Part shown: piece by piece, positions 1 to 8,249 of the stretch | How positions within the stretch are numbered: position 1 is the stretch's first letter | Layout: every line of letters begins with the position of its first letter | Source of the DNA: Micromonospora inaquosa | GTDB lineage: Bacteria; Actinomycetota; Actinomycetes; Mycobacteriales; Micromonosporaceae | Direction of reading: 5' to 3' | NCBI RefSeq assembly: GCF_003857055.1 | Contig: NZ_QGSZ01000199.1 | Span: forward strand, 1 to 43,972 | Length of the DNA: 43,972 nt | Program-made: the position numbers and the translations under genes | The notes under the pieces: generated by a model | Told to the model about the DNA's origin: nothing | Databases searched by the model: none | Seen by the model: only the letters and a program-made list of their open reading frames with translations

Positions 1-1
1 G

Positions 2-1903
2 CTCGACCCCCGCTCCCCCACCGCTGACGGTCCGGCGGAACGGATCTGGTTGAAGTCGGTGACGGTCGCCGGGTTCCGCGGTGTCGGTCCGGAACGGACC
101 ATCCAGATCGGCCCCGGGCCGGGTTTCACACTGGTCGTCGGCCGCAACGGCTCCGGCAAGTCCAGCTTCGCCGAGGCCGCCGAACTCGCCCTCACCGGCG
201 ACAGCGCCCGGTGGGCCGACAAGACCAGCGTGTGGCGTACGGGGTGGCGCAACCTGCACAACCCGGACCCGTGCTGGGTTGACGTGGAGCTGCGGGTCGA
301 CGGGGTGGCCACGCCGACGCGGGTGCACCGGGCCTGGCCGGTCGGGGCCGAACTGGCCGACGCCGAGGTGACGGTCACCAGCGCCCGGGGGCGGCACAGC
401 GGCCTGACAGAGCTGGGTCTGGCCCGCCCGTTGGAGCTGTACCGACCGTTCCTCACCGCCGCCGAGCTGGGCAAGCTCGCCGCCGGCACGCAGAGTCAGC
501 TCTTCGACGCGCTCTTCGCGATCCTCGGGCTGGACGCGCTCATCGACGCCGACCAGCGTCTGCTGCGCGCCGCCCGGCCGCACGACACCACCATCAAGGA
601 GGTACGCGCACAGCGCACCGCCCTGGCCGACGCGCTCGCGGGGATCGCCGACGACCGGGCTCGGCGGACCGTCGCGCTGCTGCGCGGGCGGGGCGCTGTC
701 GACCTCGACGCGGTGACGGCGATCCTCGACGAGCCGGACGAGGTGACCGCCGACCGGGAGGTGCTGCTCTGTCGGGAACTCGCCGACCTCGCCCCGCCGT
801 CGGTCGACGAGGTGAGCCGGTTGGCCGGTCAGCTGCGGGAGGCGTCGGCCGAGGCGTTGCGCTACGACGGGGGCCGGTCCCGGGCCGCGTTGCGCAGCGC
901 CGAGTTGCTCCGCCTCTCTCTGGAACAGCACGAGGACGAGGGCGACGGGTCGTGTCCGGTCTGCGCCACCGGCGTTCTGGACGGTGGGTGGCGTGCCGCC
1001 GCCGCGCAGTCGCTCACTGACCTGCGGCAGCGCAGCGTCGCCGCCCAGGCCGCGGCGAACCGGCTCACCGCTCTGCTGCGGCAGGCACACCACCTGATCG
1101 ACGACCTCACGGTCCCGGAGGGCCCCGGATCGGAGCCGACGGTCGGGGCGCTGCGGGACGCCGTGGCGGCGCTGCGGCGCGTACCCGGGAAGCCGGCCGA
1201 CCTGGCCGACCACCTGGCCACGCGGTACCCGGCGGTGGTGGTGGCGGCGGACGCGGCCCGCGCGTACGCCGAGGGGTTTCTGCGGCAGCGCGACACCGGT
1301 TGGCGGGCTGCGGCGGCCGACGTGCGCGAGTGGGTGGCCGCCGCCGGCGGGCTGCCGGCGCGGGAGGCGATGCTGGCCCGGTTGAAGACGGCGCGCGCCT
1401 GGCTGAAGGACGCCGGTACGGCGATCCGCGACGAGCGGGTCGCGCCGTTCGCCGGGCACTCGCAGCGGATCTGGGCGCAGCTGCGGCAGGAGAGCAACGT
1501 CGAGTTGGGTGCGATGACGTTGGCAGGGGCGAACACCCGACGGCGGGTGGTCTTCCCGGTCAGCGTGGACGGCGCCGACAACGGCACCGCGTTGGGCGTG
1601 ATGAGTCAGGGTGAGATGCAGGCGCTCGGGCTGGCCACGTTCCTGCCGCGCAGTTGCGCACCGGAGAGCCCGTTCCGGTTCATCGTCGTCGACGACCCGG
1701 TGCAGAGCATGGACCCGTCGAAAGTGGATGGTCTCGCCCGGGTGCTCGCCGAGCTGGCCGAGCAGCGGCAGGTGGTGGTCTTCACCCACGACACCCGCCT
1801 GCCGGACGCGGTGCGCCGGCTCGACCTGGGCAAGGCGCGGATCGTCGAGGTGACCCGGGCGGAGAGGTCGGTGGTGACGCTGCGACCGGCTCCGACCCGG
1901 TGA
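2..1903 (+). CDS. SMC/Rad50-like AAA ATPase with CxxC hook (5' end outside window)
   Basis: The frame is open to the window edge, so the gene is probably truncated at its 5' end; a TTG at 50 is the first internal start but lacks a ribosome site. Counting from that TTG, Walker A (GRNGSGKSS) is at 31-39, a CPVC pair at 302-305 lies mid-protein, a SQGE signature-like loop is at 519-522, Walker B (FIVVDDPVQSMDP) is around D548/D549 and an H-switch (FTHD) has H580. This order is that of Rad50/RecF/SMC-type ATPases, where the middle is a coiled coil and a CxxC can form a zinc hook. Such proteins act on DNA ends or as the ATPase of nuclease or defence complexes. No nuclease partner is visible downstream; one could lie upstream of the window. 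ATPase call firm, role unknown. Confidence 0.85.
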   Translation, partial: LDPRSPTADGPAERIWLKSVTVAGFRGVGPERTIQIGPGPGFTLVVGRNGSGKSSFAEAAELALTGDSARWADKTSVWRTGWRNLHNPDPCWVDVELRVDGVATPTRVHRAWPVGAELADAEVTVTSARGRHSGLTELGLARPLELYRPFLTAAELGKLAAGTQSQLFDALFAILGLDALIDADQRLLRAARPHDTTIKEVRAQRTALADALAGIADDRARRTVALLRGRGAVDLDAVTAILDEPDEVTADREVLLCRELADLAPPSVDEVSRLAGQLREASAEALRYDGGRSRAALRSAELLRLSLEQHEDEGDGSCPVCATGVLDGGWRAAAAQSLTDLRQRSVAAQAAANRLTALLRQAHHLIDDLTVPEGPGSEPTVGALRDAVAALRRVPGKPADLADHLATRYPAVVVAADAARAYAEGFLRQRDTGWRAAAADVREWVAAAGGLPAREAMLARLKTARAWLKDAGTAIRDERVAPFAGHSQRIWAQLRQESNVELGAMTLAGANTRRRVVFPVSVDGADNGTALGVMSQGEMQALGLATFLPRSCAPESPFRFIVVDDPVQSMDPSKVDGLARVLAELAEQRQVVVFTHDTRLPDAVRRLDLGKARIVEVTRAERSVVTLRPAPTR

Positions 1904-1972
1904 CCCGCTACCCGGACTGACCGCCCGAACCACGAACTGACCCTGACAGCTGACGACCATGAGGAAACCCCC

Positions 1973-2371
1973 TTGTCCTACCAGCCTGGATACGACCCGA
2001 CCCACCCGCAGCCACCGATCTCGGCCGTTCCCGCCAGCCCTTACCCGCCGCCCCACTACCACCAGGTGTGGCCCCAGGTGTTGGTGCCGGCCCTGCCCTC
2101 GTCGAGCACCGCCACCGCGTCGATGGTCCTCGGCATCCTCGGTGTTCTCGGTGGCTGGTGTCTGTTCGGGATTCCGTGCGTCCTCGCGGTCGTCCTCGGG
2201 CACGTCGGGCTCTACGAGACGCGCCACGGGACGAAGTCCGGACGGGGAATGGCAGTGACGGGCCTGATCCTCGGGTACGTCTTCGTCGGCCCGATGATCG
2301 CGCTCACCGTCATGGTCTTCTTCGGCGGTGTGATCGGCGCCGCGACCCCGACGCCGACACCGAGCCCGTGA
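1973..2371 (+). CDS. DUF4190 domain-containing membrane protein
   Basis: 132 residues with a Pro/Tyr-rich cytoplasmic-type N-terminus (about 1-45), then two hydrophobic segments (about 48-80 and 92-123) with the spacing of DUF4190: a Gly-rich first helix, a short loop with GHVGL and GRGMA, and a second helix. It ends in a TPTPTPSP tail. The start is a TTG preceded by GAGGAAA at 1961-1967, about 5 nt away; no better ATG/GTG exists in frame. DUF4190 proteins are small actinobacterial membrane proteins of unknown function, often with proline-rich tails. It follows the ATPase gene by 69 nt, so co-transcription is possible but no functional link is evident. Confidence 0.85.
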   Translation: MSYQPGYDPTHPQPPISAVPASPYPPPHYHQVWPQVLVPALPSSSTATASMVLGILGVLGGWCLFGIPCVLAVVLGHVGLYETRHGTKSGRGMAVTGLILGYVFVGPMIALTVMVFFGGVIGAATPTPTPSP

Positions 2372-2544
2372 GGACGTCAGCCGCCGGCCGCGGCGACGCC
2401 CAGCCCCGCTCACCCCGCACGTGTGATCTGTTCAGACACTCGCGTCTGGACGCTACGCGCGATGAGGTGCCGCTCCGGCTGAGCCGGGGTGAGCACATTG
2501 ACACCTACTGTGATGCTCCCGTTGTCGATCATGAAGGTTGTGAG

Positions 2545-3276
2545 ATGGCGCCTGAATCCGAGGGATCCGAGAACGAGCTCTCCCTACCCGTTGACGACGA
2601 CGCCCTCGATTTACCAGCGCCGGAGGCGGGCACGCATGGGCAGCGGGTCCTCGACCTGCTGGACAAGGCAATCGCCCTGCAGACCCCACTGGTGCAGAAA
2701 AACATCGCCCGGGCCCGCCAGCGCAACCCGGAGGCGACACCAGCCGAGGTGATTCGCAACCTGGAGCGGATCTACGTCAGCGCGTTGACCGGGGCGGGCG
2801 CCGCCGTCGGCGGAACCGCGGCGGCACCGGGCGTCGGCACGGGCGTCGCATTGGCGCTGTCGGCCGGCGAGGCTCTGTCCTCACTTCAGCTGAGCGCCCT
2901 CTTCGCGCTCTCGATCGCCGAAGTCCACGGAGTCCGCATCGACGAGGTCGAGCGCCGCCGAACGGTCGTGATGGGGATCATGCTCGGTGGGTCCGGCTCC
3001 GCCACCATCACCAAGGTCGCCGAGCGCACCGGGCAACACTGGGGACGTCACGTTGTCGCCAAGGTGCCTGTCGCCACGTTGCGCCAGATCAACATGGTCC
3101 TGGGGCGGAACTTCATCACGAAGTACGGGACCAAGCAGGGAATCGTCGTTCTCGGTCGAGTGGCACCGTTCGGTATCGGTGCGGTGATCGGCGGTGGCGC
3201 CAACGCTGCCCTCGCGGCTCTGGCCGTGCGGGCCAGTCGTCGCGCATTCGGCCCACCACCGCCGTCCTGGCCGTGA
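2545..3276 (+). CDS. Uncharacterised Gly/Ala-rich membrane-associated protein (EcsC-like appearance)
   Basis: 243 residues. The ATG at 2545 has AAGG at 2534-2537 at good spacing; longer in-frame starts upstream run through non-coding-looking sequence. An acidic N-terminus (1-30) is followed by an amphipathic helix (35-60), hydrophobic Gly-rich stretches (about 78-128, with repeated GxxxG-like spacing), a basic segment and a final hydrophobic block (about 190-230, GIGAVIGGG). The arrangement resembles the EcsC superfamily, in which glycine-zipper helices sit in or on the membrane, but I see no diagnostic residue. No signal peptide and no enzyme motif. Confidence is high that it is a gene and low on any function. 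Confidence 0.7.
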   Translation: MAPESEGSENELSLPVDDDALDLPAPEAGTHGQRVLDLLDKAIALQTPLVQKNIARARQRNPEATPAEVIRNLERIYVSALTGAGAAVGGTAAAPGVGTGVALALSAGEALSSLQLSALFALSIAEVHGVRIDEVERRRTVVMGIMLGGSGSATITKVAERTGQHWGRHVVAKVPVATLRQINMVLGRNFITKYGTKQGIVVLGRVAPFGIGAVIGGGANAALAALAVRASRRAFGPPPPSWP

Positions 3277-3484
3277 CCGACGTGCAGCGCGCCGCCGGCA
3301 TGGCTGGAGCGCCTACCTGAGGCAGTGGCAAGGCACTGATCCGGTGTCAACTCGTCAAGGGACGTCTGGGCGAGCGGGCCGCCGCGCCAGGTCCGGTGGC
3401 TTATGGTGATAAACCGGGCGCCCCGGTGGGCGGGTGTCCGGTCCGGGCCGTGGGATTCACGCTGTTCAGCCGGAGGGTGGACCG

Positions 3485-3520
3485 ATGACCGAGAACGCCC
3501 GCGACCTCGACGACTGCTGA
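3485..3520 (+). CDS. Possible 11-codon leader ORF upstream of membrane protein gene
   Basis: ATG at 3485 encodes MTENARDLDDC and stops at 3518-3520, one base before the ATG of the next gene at 3522. The only strong Shine-Dalgarno nearby (GGAGGG, about 3472-3477) is spaced for this short ORF, not for 3522. It may be a translated leader that couples ribosomes into the membrane-protein gene by termination-reinitiation. Alternatively, the short frame is chance and 3522 is misassigned. Confidence 0.3.
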   Translation: MTENARDLDDC

Positions 3521-3521
3521 G

Positions 3522-3998
3522 ATGGACTGGGCCGGATGGGCGTTGTTCGGGTTGGTCGCCACCGCGGCGCTCACCGCGGCGATGATCACCGCCCAACTGG
3601 CCGGTCTCACTCGGCTCGATTTTCCCCTGGTGCTCGGTGCGTTCGTCACCGAGGATCCCGATCGGGCCCGGGTCTTCGGGTTCTTCCTGCACCTCTGCAT
3701 CGGTCAGGGTTTCGCGCTCGGTTACGCGGCCGCGTTCGCGCTGTTGCACCGGGCCACCTGGTGGATCGGGGCGCTGCTCGGGATCGTGCACGTCGGGATC
3801 GCGCTGACGGTGATTCTGCCGCTGCTTCCCGGTGTCCACCCGCGGATGGCCTCGCAACGGGCGGGGCCGGCCAGCACGGCGGTGTTGGAGCCACCCGGGC
3901 TGTTCGCCGTCAACTACGGTATCCAGACACCGCTGGTCACGGCTGTCGTCCACGTCGTTTACGGGGCCTTCCTCGGGTTGCTCCTGCAGGCCAGGTGA
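3522..3998 (+). CDS. Predicted four-helix integral membrane protein of unknown function
   Basis: 158 residues with about four hydrophobic segments (near 5-30, 50-75, 80-101 and 135-156). A loop around 105-130 carries HPRMASQRAGP and a short EPPG turn. No catalytic motif or recognisable transporter signature is seen. The ATG at 3522 directly follows the stop of a short ORF (3485-3520) that carries the Shine-Dalgarno, so initiation may be coupled. The GH15 gene begins 49 nt downstream on the same strand. Real gene likely from GC3 pattern and uninterrupted hydrophobic architecture; function not assignable. Confidence 0.7.
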   Translation: MDWAGWALFGLVATAALTAAMITAQLAGLTRLDFPLVLGAFVTEDPDRARVFGFFLHLCIGQGFALGYAAAFALLHRATWWIGALLGIVHVGIALTVILPLLPGVHPRMASQRAGPASTAVLEPPGLFAVNYGIQTPLVTAVVHVVYGAFLGLLLQAR

Positions 3999-4047
3999 TC
4001 CGCGTGTCCGGCTGCTCTCCGGCGCGGCCCAGCGGGGAGCGATCTGC

Positions 4048-5847
4048 GTGACCGGTGGGCCACCAATCAGCGACTACGGTCTGCTGGGCGACACGCGTAC
4101 CGCCGCCCTGGTCGCGAGTGACGGCGCGATGGACTGGCTCTGCGTGCCGCGCTTCGACGGCGATCCTCTGTTCGGCCGACTGGTCGGGGGCCCGGACGCC
4201 GGCACGTTCCGGGTCGGCCCGGCCGGGCCGGCCACTGTCGTCGAGCGACGCTACCGACAGCACACGGCCACCCTGGAGACCACCTGGGCGGTGGGCGGCG
4301 GCCGGCTGCGCCTCACCGAGGCGATGGTGGCCGAGGTCAGCGGTCGTCTGCTGCCCACGACACTGATCGTGCGACGGTTGTCGGCCGAGCAAGCGGCGGT
4401 CGACGCGGTGGTGGAGTTCGATCCCCGCCTCGGCGCGCGGCACCGCCGGCCCCGAGTCCACCACCGGCGGCAGGCGCTCGTGTGTGAGTGGGGCGCGCTC
4501 GCGGTCGCGTTGAACAGCACGCCCGCGTTCAGAATTGAACCGGGTCGGCCCAGCTCGATCACGGTCCGGCCGGGCCGTCCGGTCACCCTCGTCCTGGCGG
4601 TGGCCCACCGCGAACCGGTGATCCACGTCGAGCCGGCGGCCGCCTGGGACCTGCTCGTCGAGGACGAGGCCCGGTGGCGGGCCTGGACCGCGGAGATCGA
4701 CGAGCGGCTACCGTTCCGGGAACACGTCGCACGAAGCCTGCTCACCTTGCGGCTGCTGACGTACTCGCCCTCGGGAGCGCCGGTGGCCGCACCCACCACG
4801 TCATTGCCCGAGGATCCCGGTGGGGGACGAAACTGGGACTACCGCTACGTCTGGCCCCGGGACGCCAGCATCGGTGTCAGCGCCTTCCTCAGCGTCGGCA
4901 AGACCGACGAGGCGCGCGGTTTCCTCGCGTGGCTGTTGCACGCCAGCCGCCTGCAACGGCCGCGTCTGCCGGCGCTGCTCACCCTGTACGGCCGGCACGC
5001 TCCAGCGGAGCGAGAGTTGCCCGGTTGGCCCGGCTACCTCGACAGCCGTCCGGTACGGGTGGGCAACGGTGCCGCCGGTCAGCACCAGCTCGACGGCTAC
5101 GGCTGGGTGATCGACGCCGCGTGGGCGTTCGCTCAGGCCGGGCACCGCCTCTACGGCGAGACGTGGCGGGCGGTGCGTGGTTTCGCCGACGTGGTCGCCG
5201 GTTGTTGGCAGCAGCCCGATGCCGGGATCTGGGAGGTGCGGGAGCCGGCCCAACACGTCCATTCCAAGCTCATGGGCTGGCTCGCCCTGGACCGTGCCCT
5301 GGCCATCGCGGACACGCATCACCTGCCGGAGGGTCAACGTCGACGTTGGCAGAACGCCCGTGCTGCCATCGCCGCCGAGGTCCGAACGCGCGGCTTCGAC
5401 CCGACGGCGGCCAGCTACGTCCGCAGCTACGGCTCCCAGGATCTCGACGCGGCCCTGCTCGTCCTGCCGCTGCTGGGCATGGATCAGGCCGAGTCACAGC
5501 GGGTACGGGGCACCATCGACGCCATCCGGGACGGGCTGTCCGCCGGCGGTGCGCTGCTCTACCGCTACCCGCCGGGACGTGACGGCCTCCCCGGCGCCGA
5601 GGGCGCGTTCCTGCCCTGCTCGTTCTGGCTCGTTCAGGGCCTTGCCCGCACCGGGCGTCGCCGCGAGGCCATCGAGCTGTTCCAGGCCATGGTCGACCAC
5701 GCCAGCCCTCTCGGCCTCTACGCCGAGGAGTTGAACCCCGCGACGGGTGCCCACCTCGGCAACTACCCGCAGACGCTGACCCACGCCGCGCTCATCCAAG
5801 CCGCACTCGCCATCCGGGACGCCCCCACCGGTGACGGGTCTGCGTGA
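4048..5847 (+). CDS. Glycoside hydrolase family 15 protein (trehalase/glucoamylase-like)
   Basis: 599 residues, usual length for bacterial GH15. GTG start at 4048 with GGGGAG at 4034-4039. The N-terminal domain begins ISDYGLLGDTRTAALV, typical of the family, and includes WLCVPRFD. The (alpha/alpha)6 catalytic part contains GGGRNWDYRYVWPRDA (258-273), GIWEVRE with a likely general acid E396, HSKLMGW, and YAEELNP with a likely general base E561, then a GNYPQTLTHAALI block. GH15 enzymes invert alpha-glucosidic bonds; actinobacterial members of this shape include trehalases acting on alpha,alpha-trehalose. No signal peptide, so it probably acts in the cytoplasm. Family firm; trehalose versus maltodextrin substrate not settled by sequence. 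Confidence 0.92.
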   Translation: MTGGPPISDYGLLGDTRTAALVASDGAMDWLCVPRFDGDPLFGRLVGGPDAGTFRVGPAGPATVVERRYRQHTATLETTWAVGGGRLRLTEAMVAEVSGRLLPTTLIVRRLSAEQAAVDAVVEFDPRLGARHRRPRVHHRRQALVCEWGALAVALNSTPAFRIEPGRPSSITVRPGRPVTLVLAVAHREPVIHVEPAAAWDLLVEDEARWRAWTAEIDERLPFREHVARSLLTLRLLTYSPSGAPVAAPTTSLPEDPGGGRNWDYRYVWPRDASIGVSAFLSVGKTDEARGFLAWLLHASRLQRPRLPALLTLYGRHAPAERELPGWPGYLDSRPVRVGNGAAGQHQLDGYGWVIDAAWAFAQAGHRLYGETWRAVRGFADVVAGCWQQPDAGIWEVREPAQHVHSKLMGWLALDRALAIADTHHLPEGQRRRWQNARAAIAAEVRTRGFDPTAASYVRSYGSQDLDAALLVLPLLGMDQAESQRVRGTIDAIRDGLSAGGALLYRYPPGRDGLPGAEGAFLPCSFWLVQGLARTGRRREAIELFQAMVDHASPLGLYAEELNPATGAHLGNYPQTLTHAALIQAALAIRDAPTGDGSA

Positions 5848-5894
5848 GGGCCCGTCCGGGCGGCAGACCCAGCCGGTGGGACGGCTCGCGCGGG

Positions 5895-5900
5895 TAGGGT
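5895..5900 (+). promoter_or_regulatory. -10 box (TAGGGT) placed for a leaderless transcript
   Basis: TAGGGT fits the actinobacterial TANNNT -10 pattern and ends 7 nt before the ATG at 5908, so the transcript would start at or next to the start codon. No clear -35 element is visible. The overlapping GTAGGG could alternatively act as a weak Shine-Dalgarno. Confidence 0.45.
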
Positions 5901-5907
5901 TCCGATC

Positions 5908-6744
5908 ATGACGATTCCCCATCTGACGGCTGCCGACGGCACCACCCTGCCGGCGATCGGGCTCGGCACGTACCAACTGAACGGTTCGGCGGGTGTCGAC
6001 GCGATCGGTCAGGCGATCCGGGCGGGTTACCGGTTGCTCGACTCGGCGGTCAACTACGAGAACGAGGGCGCGGTCGGCCGGGCCGCCCGGTCGGCGGGCG
6101 ACGTACGGGACGAACTGATCGTCACCTCGAAGCTGCCGGGGCGGCACCACAGCTACGACGAGGCGCTGACCACCATCGAGGAGAGTGTGTTCCGCACCGG
6201 CCTCGACCGGGTCGACCTGTACCTGATCCACTGGCCGAACCCCAAGCAGGACCTGTACGTGCAGGCGTGGCGGGCGCTGATCGAGGCCCGTGAGCGCGGG
6301 CTGGTGCGGCACATCGGGCTGTCCAACTTCCTGCCCGAGCACATCGAGCGGCTGGTGGCCGAGACCGGGGTCGCCCCGGTGGTCAACCAGATCGAGGTGC
6401 ACCCGTACTTCCCGCAGCAGGAGGCGCTCGACTACCACCGGGAGCACGGCATCCTGGTGCAGGGGTGGAGCCCACTCGGCCACGGCAACGACCTGCGGCA
6501 GCACCCCGTGATCGGGGAGATCGCGGCCGCGCACGGCGTCAGCCCGGCGCAGACGATCCTCGCCTGGCACGTGGCCCGCCAGGTGATTCCGCTGCCCAAG
6601 GCCGCCTCCCCGCAGCGGCAGCTCGAGAACCTGGACGTCTTCGGGATCACGCTCACCGACGCGCAGGTCGAGGCCATCACCGCGCTGGGCCGCCCGGACG
6701 GGCGGCTCTCGGACCAGGACCCGGCGGTGTACGAGGAGTTCTGA
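5908..6744 (+). CDS. Aldo/keto reductase
   Basis: 278 residues, normal AKR length, NADPH-dependent (alpha/beta)8 barrel reducing aldehydes or ketones. The catalytic tetrad is intact: D45, Y50, K75 and H108 (in LYLIHWP). Also visible are the GLGTYQL N-terminal strand, GLSNF, NQIEVHPYFPQ and the C-terminal IPLPKAASPQRQLEN cofactor-phosphate loop, which favours NADPH. It belongs to the group of 2,5-diketo-gluconate reductase-like bacterial AKRs. The start is supported by a TANNNT box 7 nt upstream (leaderless) and by alignment of the N-terminal strand. The physiological substrate is unknown; neighbours are unrelated. Confidence 0.93.
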   Translation: MTIPHLTAADGTTLPAIGLGTYQLNGSAGVDAIGQAIRAGYRLLDSAVNYENEGAVGRAARSAGDVRDELIVTSKLPGRHHSYDEALTTIEESVFRTGLDRVDLYLIHWPNPKQDLYVQAWRALIEARERGLVRHIGLSNFLPEHIERLVAETGVAPVVNQIEVHPYFPQQEALDYHREHGILVQGWSPLGHGNDLRQHPVIGEIAAAHGVSPAQTILAWHVARQVIPLPKAASPQRQLENLDVFGITLTDAQVEAITALGRPDGRLSDQDPAVYEEF

Positions 6745-6747
6745 CGA

Positions 6748-6774
6748 ACCCCACCCGCTGAGTGTCGGTGGGGT
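6748..6774. terminator. Hairpin after the aldo/keto reductase gene
   Basis: Perfect 8-bp stem ACCCCACC / GGTGGGGT with an 11-nt loop, starting 3 nt after the stop codon. It ends 2 nt before the GGAGAG ribosome site of the next gene, so it could be a terminator or an expression-tuning hairpin. No U-tract. Confidence 0.5.
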
Positions 6775-6789
6775 GGGAGAGCATGGGCC

Positions 6790-8094
6790 GTGCTCGACGG
6801 ACTCGACGACATCGACTGGGCGCGACTGGGCCACGCCTACGGGGCGGCCGACGACGTGCCCGACCAACTGCGCGCCCTCGGTTCGTTCGACCCGGCCGTC
6901 CGGGACGAGGCGCTGGGCGAGTTGTACACCACCGTCTTCCACCAGGGCGGCCGGTTCGAGGCGAGCGCGTACGCGGTGCCGTTCCTGCTGGACCTGCTCG
7001 CCGACCCGGCCACCCCGGACCCGGCGGCGGTGCTGGGGCTGCTGAGCGCCCTGGCTGTCGGCTTCGACGAGGGTGTGCTCCCCGACGGCTTCCCGGTGGC
7101 CGCACACCGCCGGGCCGCCGAGGGCGGGCGTGAGCTGCTCGCCGCGAAACCGCCACCGTGGACCGGTGCGGACGAGTCGGCGAAGGAGTACGTCGAGTAC
7201 GCCTACGTCGAGTCCCTCGACCGGTCCGATCAGGCCCGGTTGTGGGCGTACGTCGAGCTGTCGGTCTACGACGCGGTGCGCGCCGCGGTGCCGCTCCTGC
7301 GCACCCTGCTGAAACACCCCGACCCGGGCGTGCGGACGGGTGCGGCGTACACCCTGGCCTGGTTTCCGGAGGAGGCCGCCGGCAGTGTGTCCGCGTTGGC
7401 CGCCGCGATCGACGCCACCCGGGAGCCCGGCGTCGAGGTGGCGCCCGGCGAGGTGGCGACGATGCTGGTGGCGTCGGGGCTGCTCGGGGCCGCCCCGGAC
7501 GAACGGTGGCTGGCCGATCCGCGCCCGGTTGTTCGTTGGGCCGCCGCGATCGGTCGGGCCCGCGTCCTCGGCGCGACGGCCGACCAGGCGACCGTCGAGG
7601 CGTTGCTGAGCTGGGCGGCGAACCCGCCCGACGGCGCGGTGGTCCCACCCGCCGACGGCGTCGCCCCGCCCGAGGGCGCGGCCGATCCGAGCGGGGACGC
7701 GGTGATGGCGCCCGGTCCCGGCGGGTGGGTGCCGTTCCTCGACGGCGACCTCGGCGGCTACGCGGGCCTGGCCCTGCGGCAGCTCGGCGCGCGGCACACC
7801 GACCGCGCCTTCGACGCGCTGCTCGACCGGTTGCCCGTCGTCAGCGGCGAGAGGTCGTTGACGGTGCTGGGTGCGGCACTGCGTATCGCCTTCCCGGATG
7901 GGCCCGCGCCGAACGGGACGCCGGTCGCGGCGTTGACGCCCCGGCAGCGGCGGCTCGCCGAGGTGCTGGGGCGCTCAACTGAGCCGTGGCTGATCGACGG
8001 GCAGGAGTTCGGCAACGTCTCCATGCTGGTCGGGGAGTACGGCCTGCCGGGAAGCCGCGTGGCGATGCTCGGGTACCTCGCGCGCCTGCCGTAG
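6790..8094 (+). CDS. HEAT-repeat-like protein of unknown function
   Basis: 434 residues. GTG start at 6790 with GGAGAG at 6776-6781. It is built from paired amphipathic helices: examples are LGELYTTVFHQGG with AVPFLLDLLADP, a DAVRAAVPLLRTLLKHPDP repeat near 160-180, VRTGAAYTLAWFPEEA, and VRWAAAIGRARVLGA near 240. This is the pattern of HEAT/armadillo solenoids, which bind proteins. A low-complexity Pro/Ala/Asp/Gly insert (about 277-310) breaks the solenoid. It is cytoplasmic, without signal peptide. Actinobacteria encode many such solitary HEAT proteins, and no partner is apparent here. Confidence 0.75.
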   Translation: MLDGLDDIDWARLGHAYGAADDVPDQLRALGSFDPAVRDEALGELYTTVFHQGGRFEASAYAVPFLLDLLADPATPDPAAVLGLLSALAVGFDEGVLPDGFPVAAHRRAAEGGRELLAAKPPPWTGADESAKEYVEYAYVESLDRSDQARLWAYVELSVYDAVRAAVPLLRTLLKHPDPGVRTGAAYTLAWFPEEAAGSVSALAAAIDATREPGVEVAPGEVATMLVASGLLGAAPDERWLADPRPVVRWAAAIGRARVLGATADQATVEALLSWAANPPDGAVVPPADGVAPPEGAADPSGDAVMAPGPGGWVPFLDGDLGGYAGLALRQLGARHTDRAFDALLDRLPVVSGERSLTVLGAALRIAFPDGPAPNGTPVAALTPRQRRLAEVLGRSTEPWLIDGQEFGNVSMLVGEYGLPGSRVAMLGYLARLP

Positions 8095-8098
8095 CCGG

Positions 8099-8119
8099 CG
8101 ACGCGGCTGGCCGGCGTCG
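8099..8119. terminator. Weak terminator-like hairpin after HEAT gene
   Basis: Six-bp stem CGACGC / GCGTCG with a 9-nt GC-rich loop, just after the stop at 8094. No U-tract. A second short inverted repeat (TCCCA-AGTC-TGGGA, 8151-8164) lies between it and the next gene and could be an operator. Confidence 0.3.
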
Positions 8120-8249
8120 ACGGTGCGCCGCATCTAGTGCCGCTTACCACTCCCAAGTCTGGGAATGCGAGCCGACGACATCGCCGTTGAACCGCCGGAA
8201 GCAGTGGGAGAACGGGTGCGGCGGACGCATCGTGATCAGGAGGACCGAC

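Noticed and set aside
5494..7797. 767-codon minus-strand frame across GH15, AKR and HEAT genes
   Set aside because: Spans three well-supported genes on the other strand and shows Arg/Gly/Pro-rich composition without motifs.
8151..8164. Inverted repeat TCCCA-AGTC-TGGGA upstream of the LLM gene as a defined operator
   Set aside because: Arms are only 5 bp and no linked regulator is present; too weak for a separate claim.
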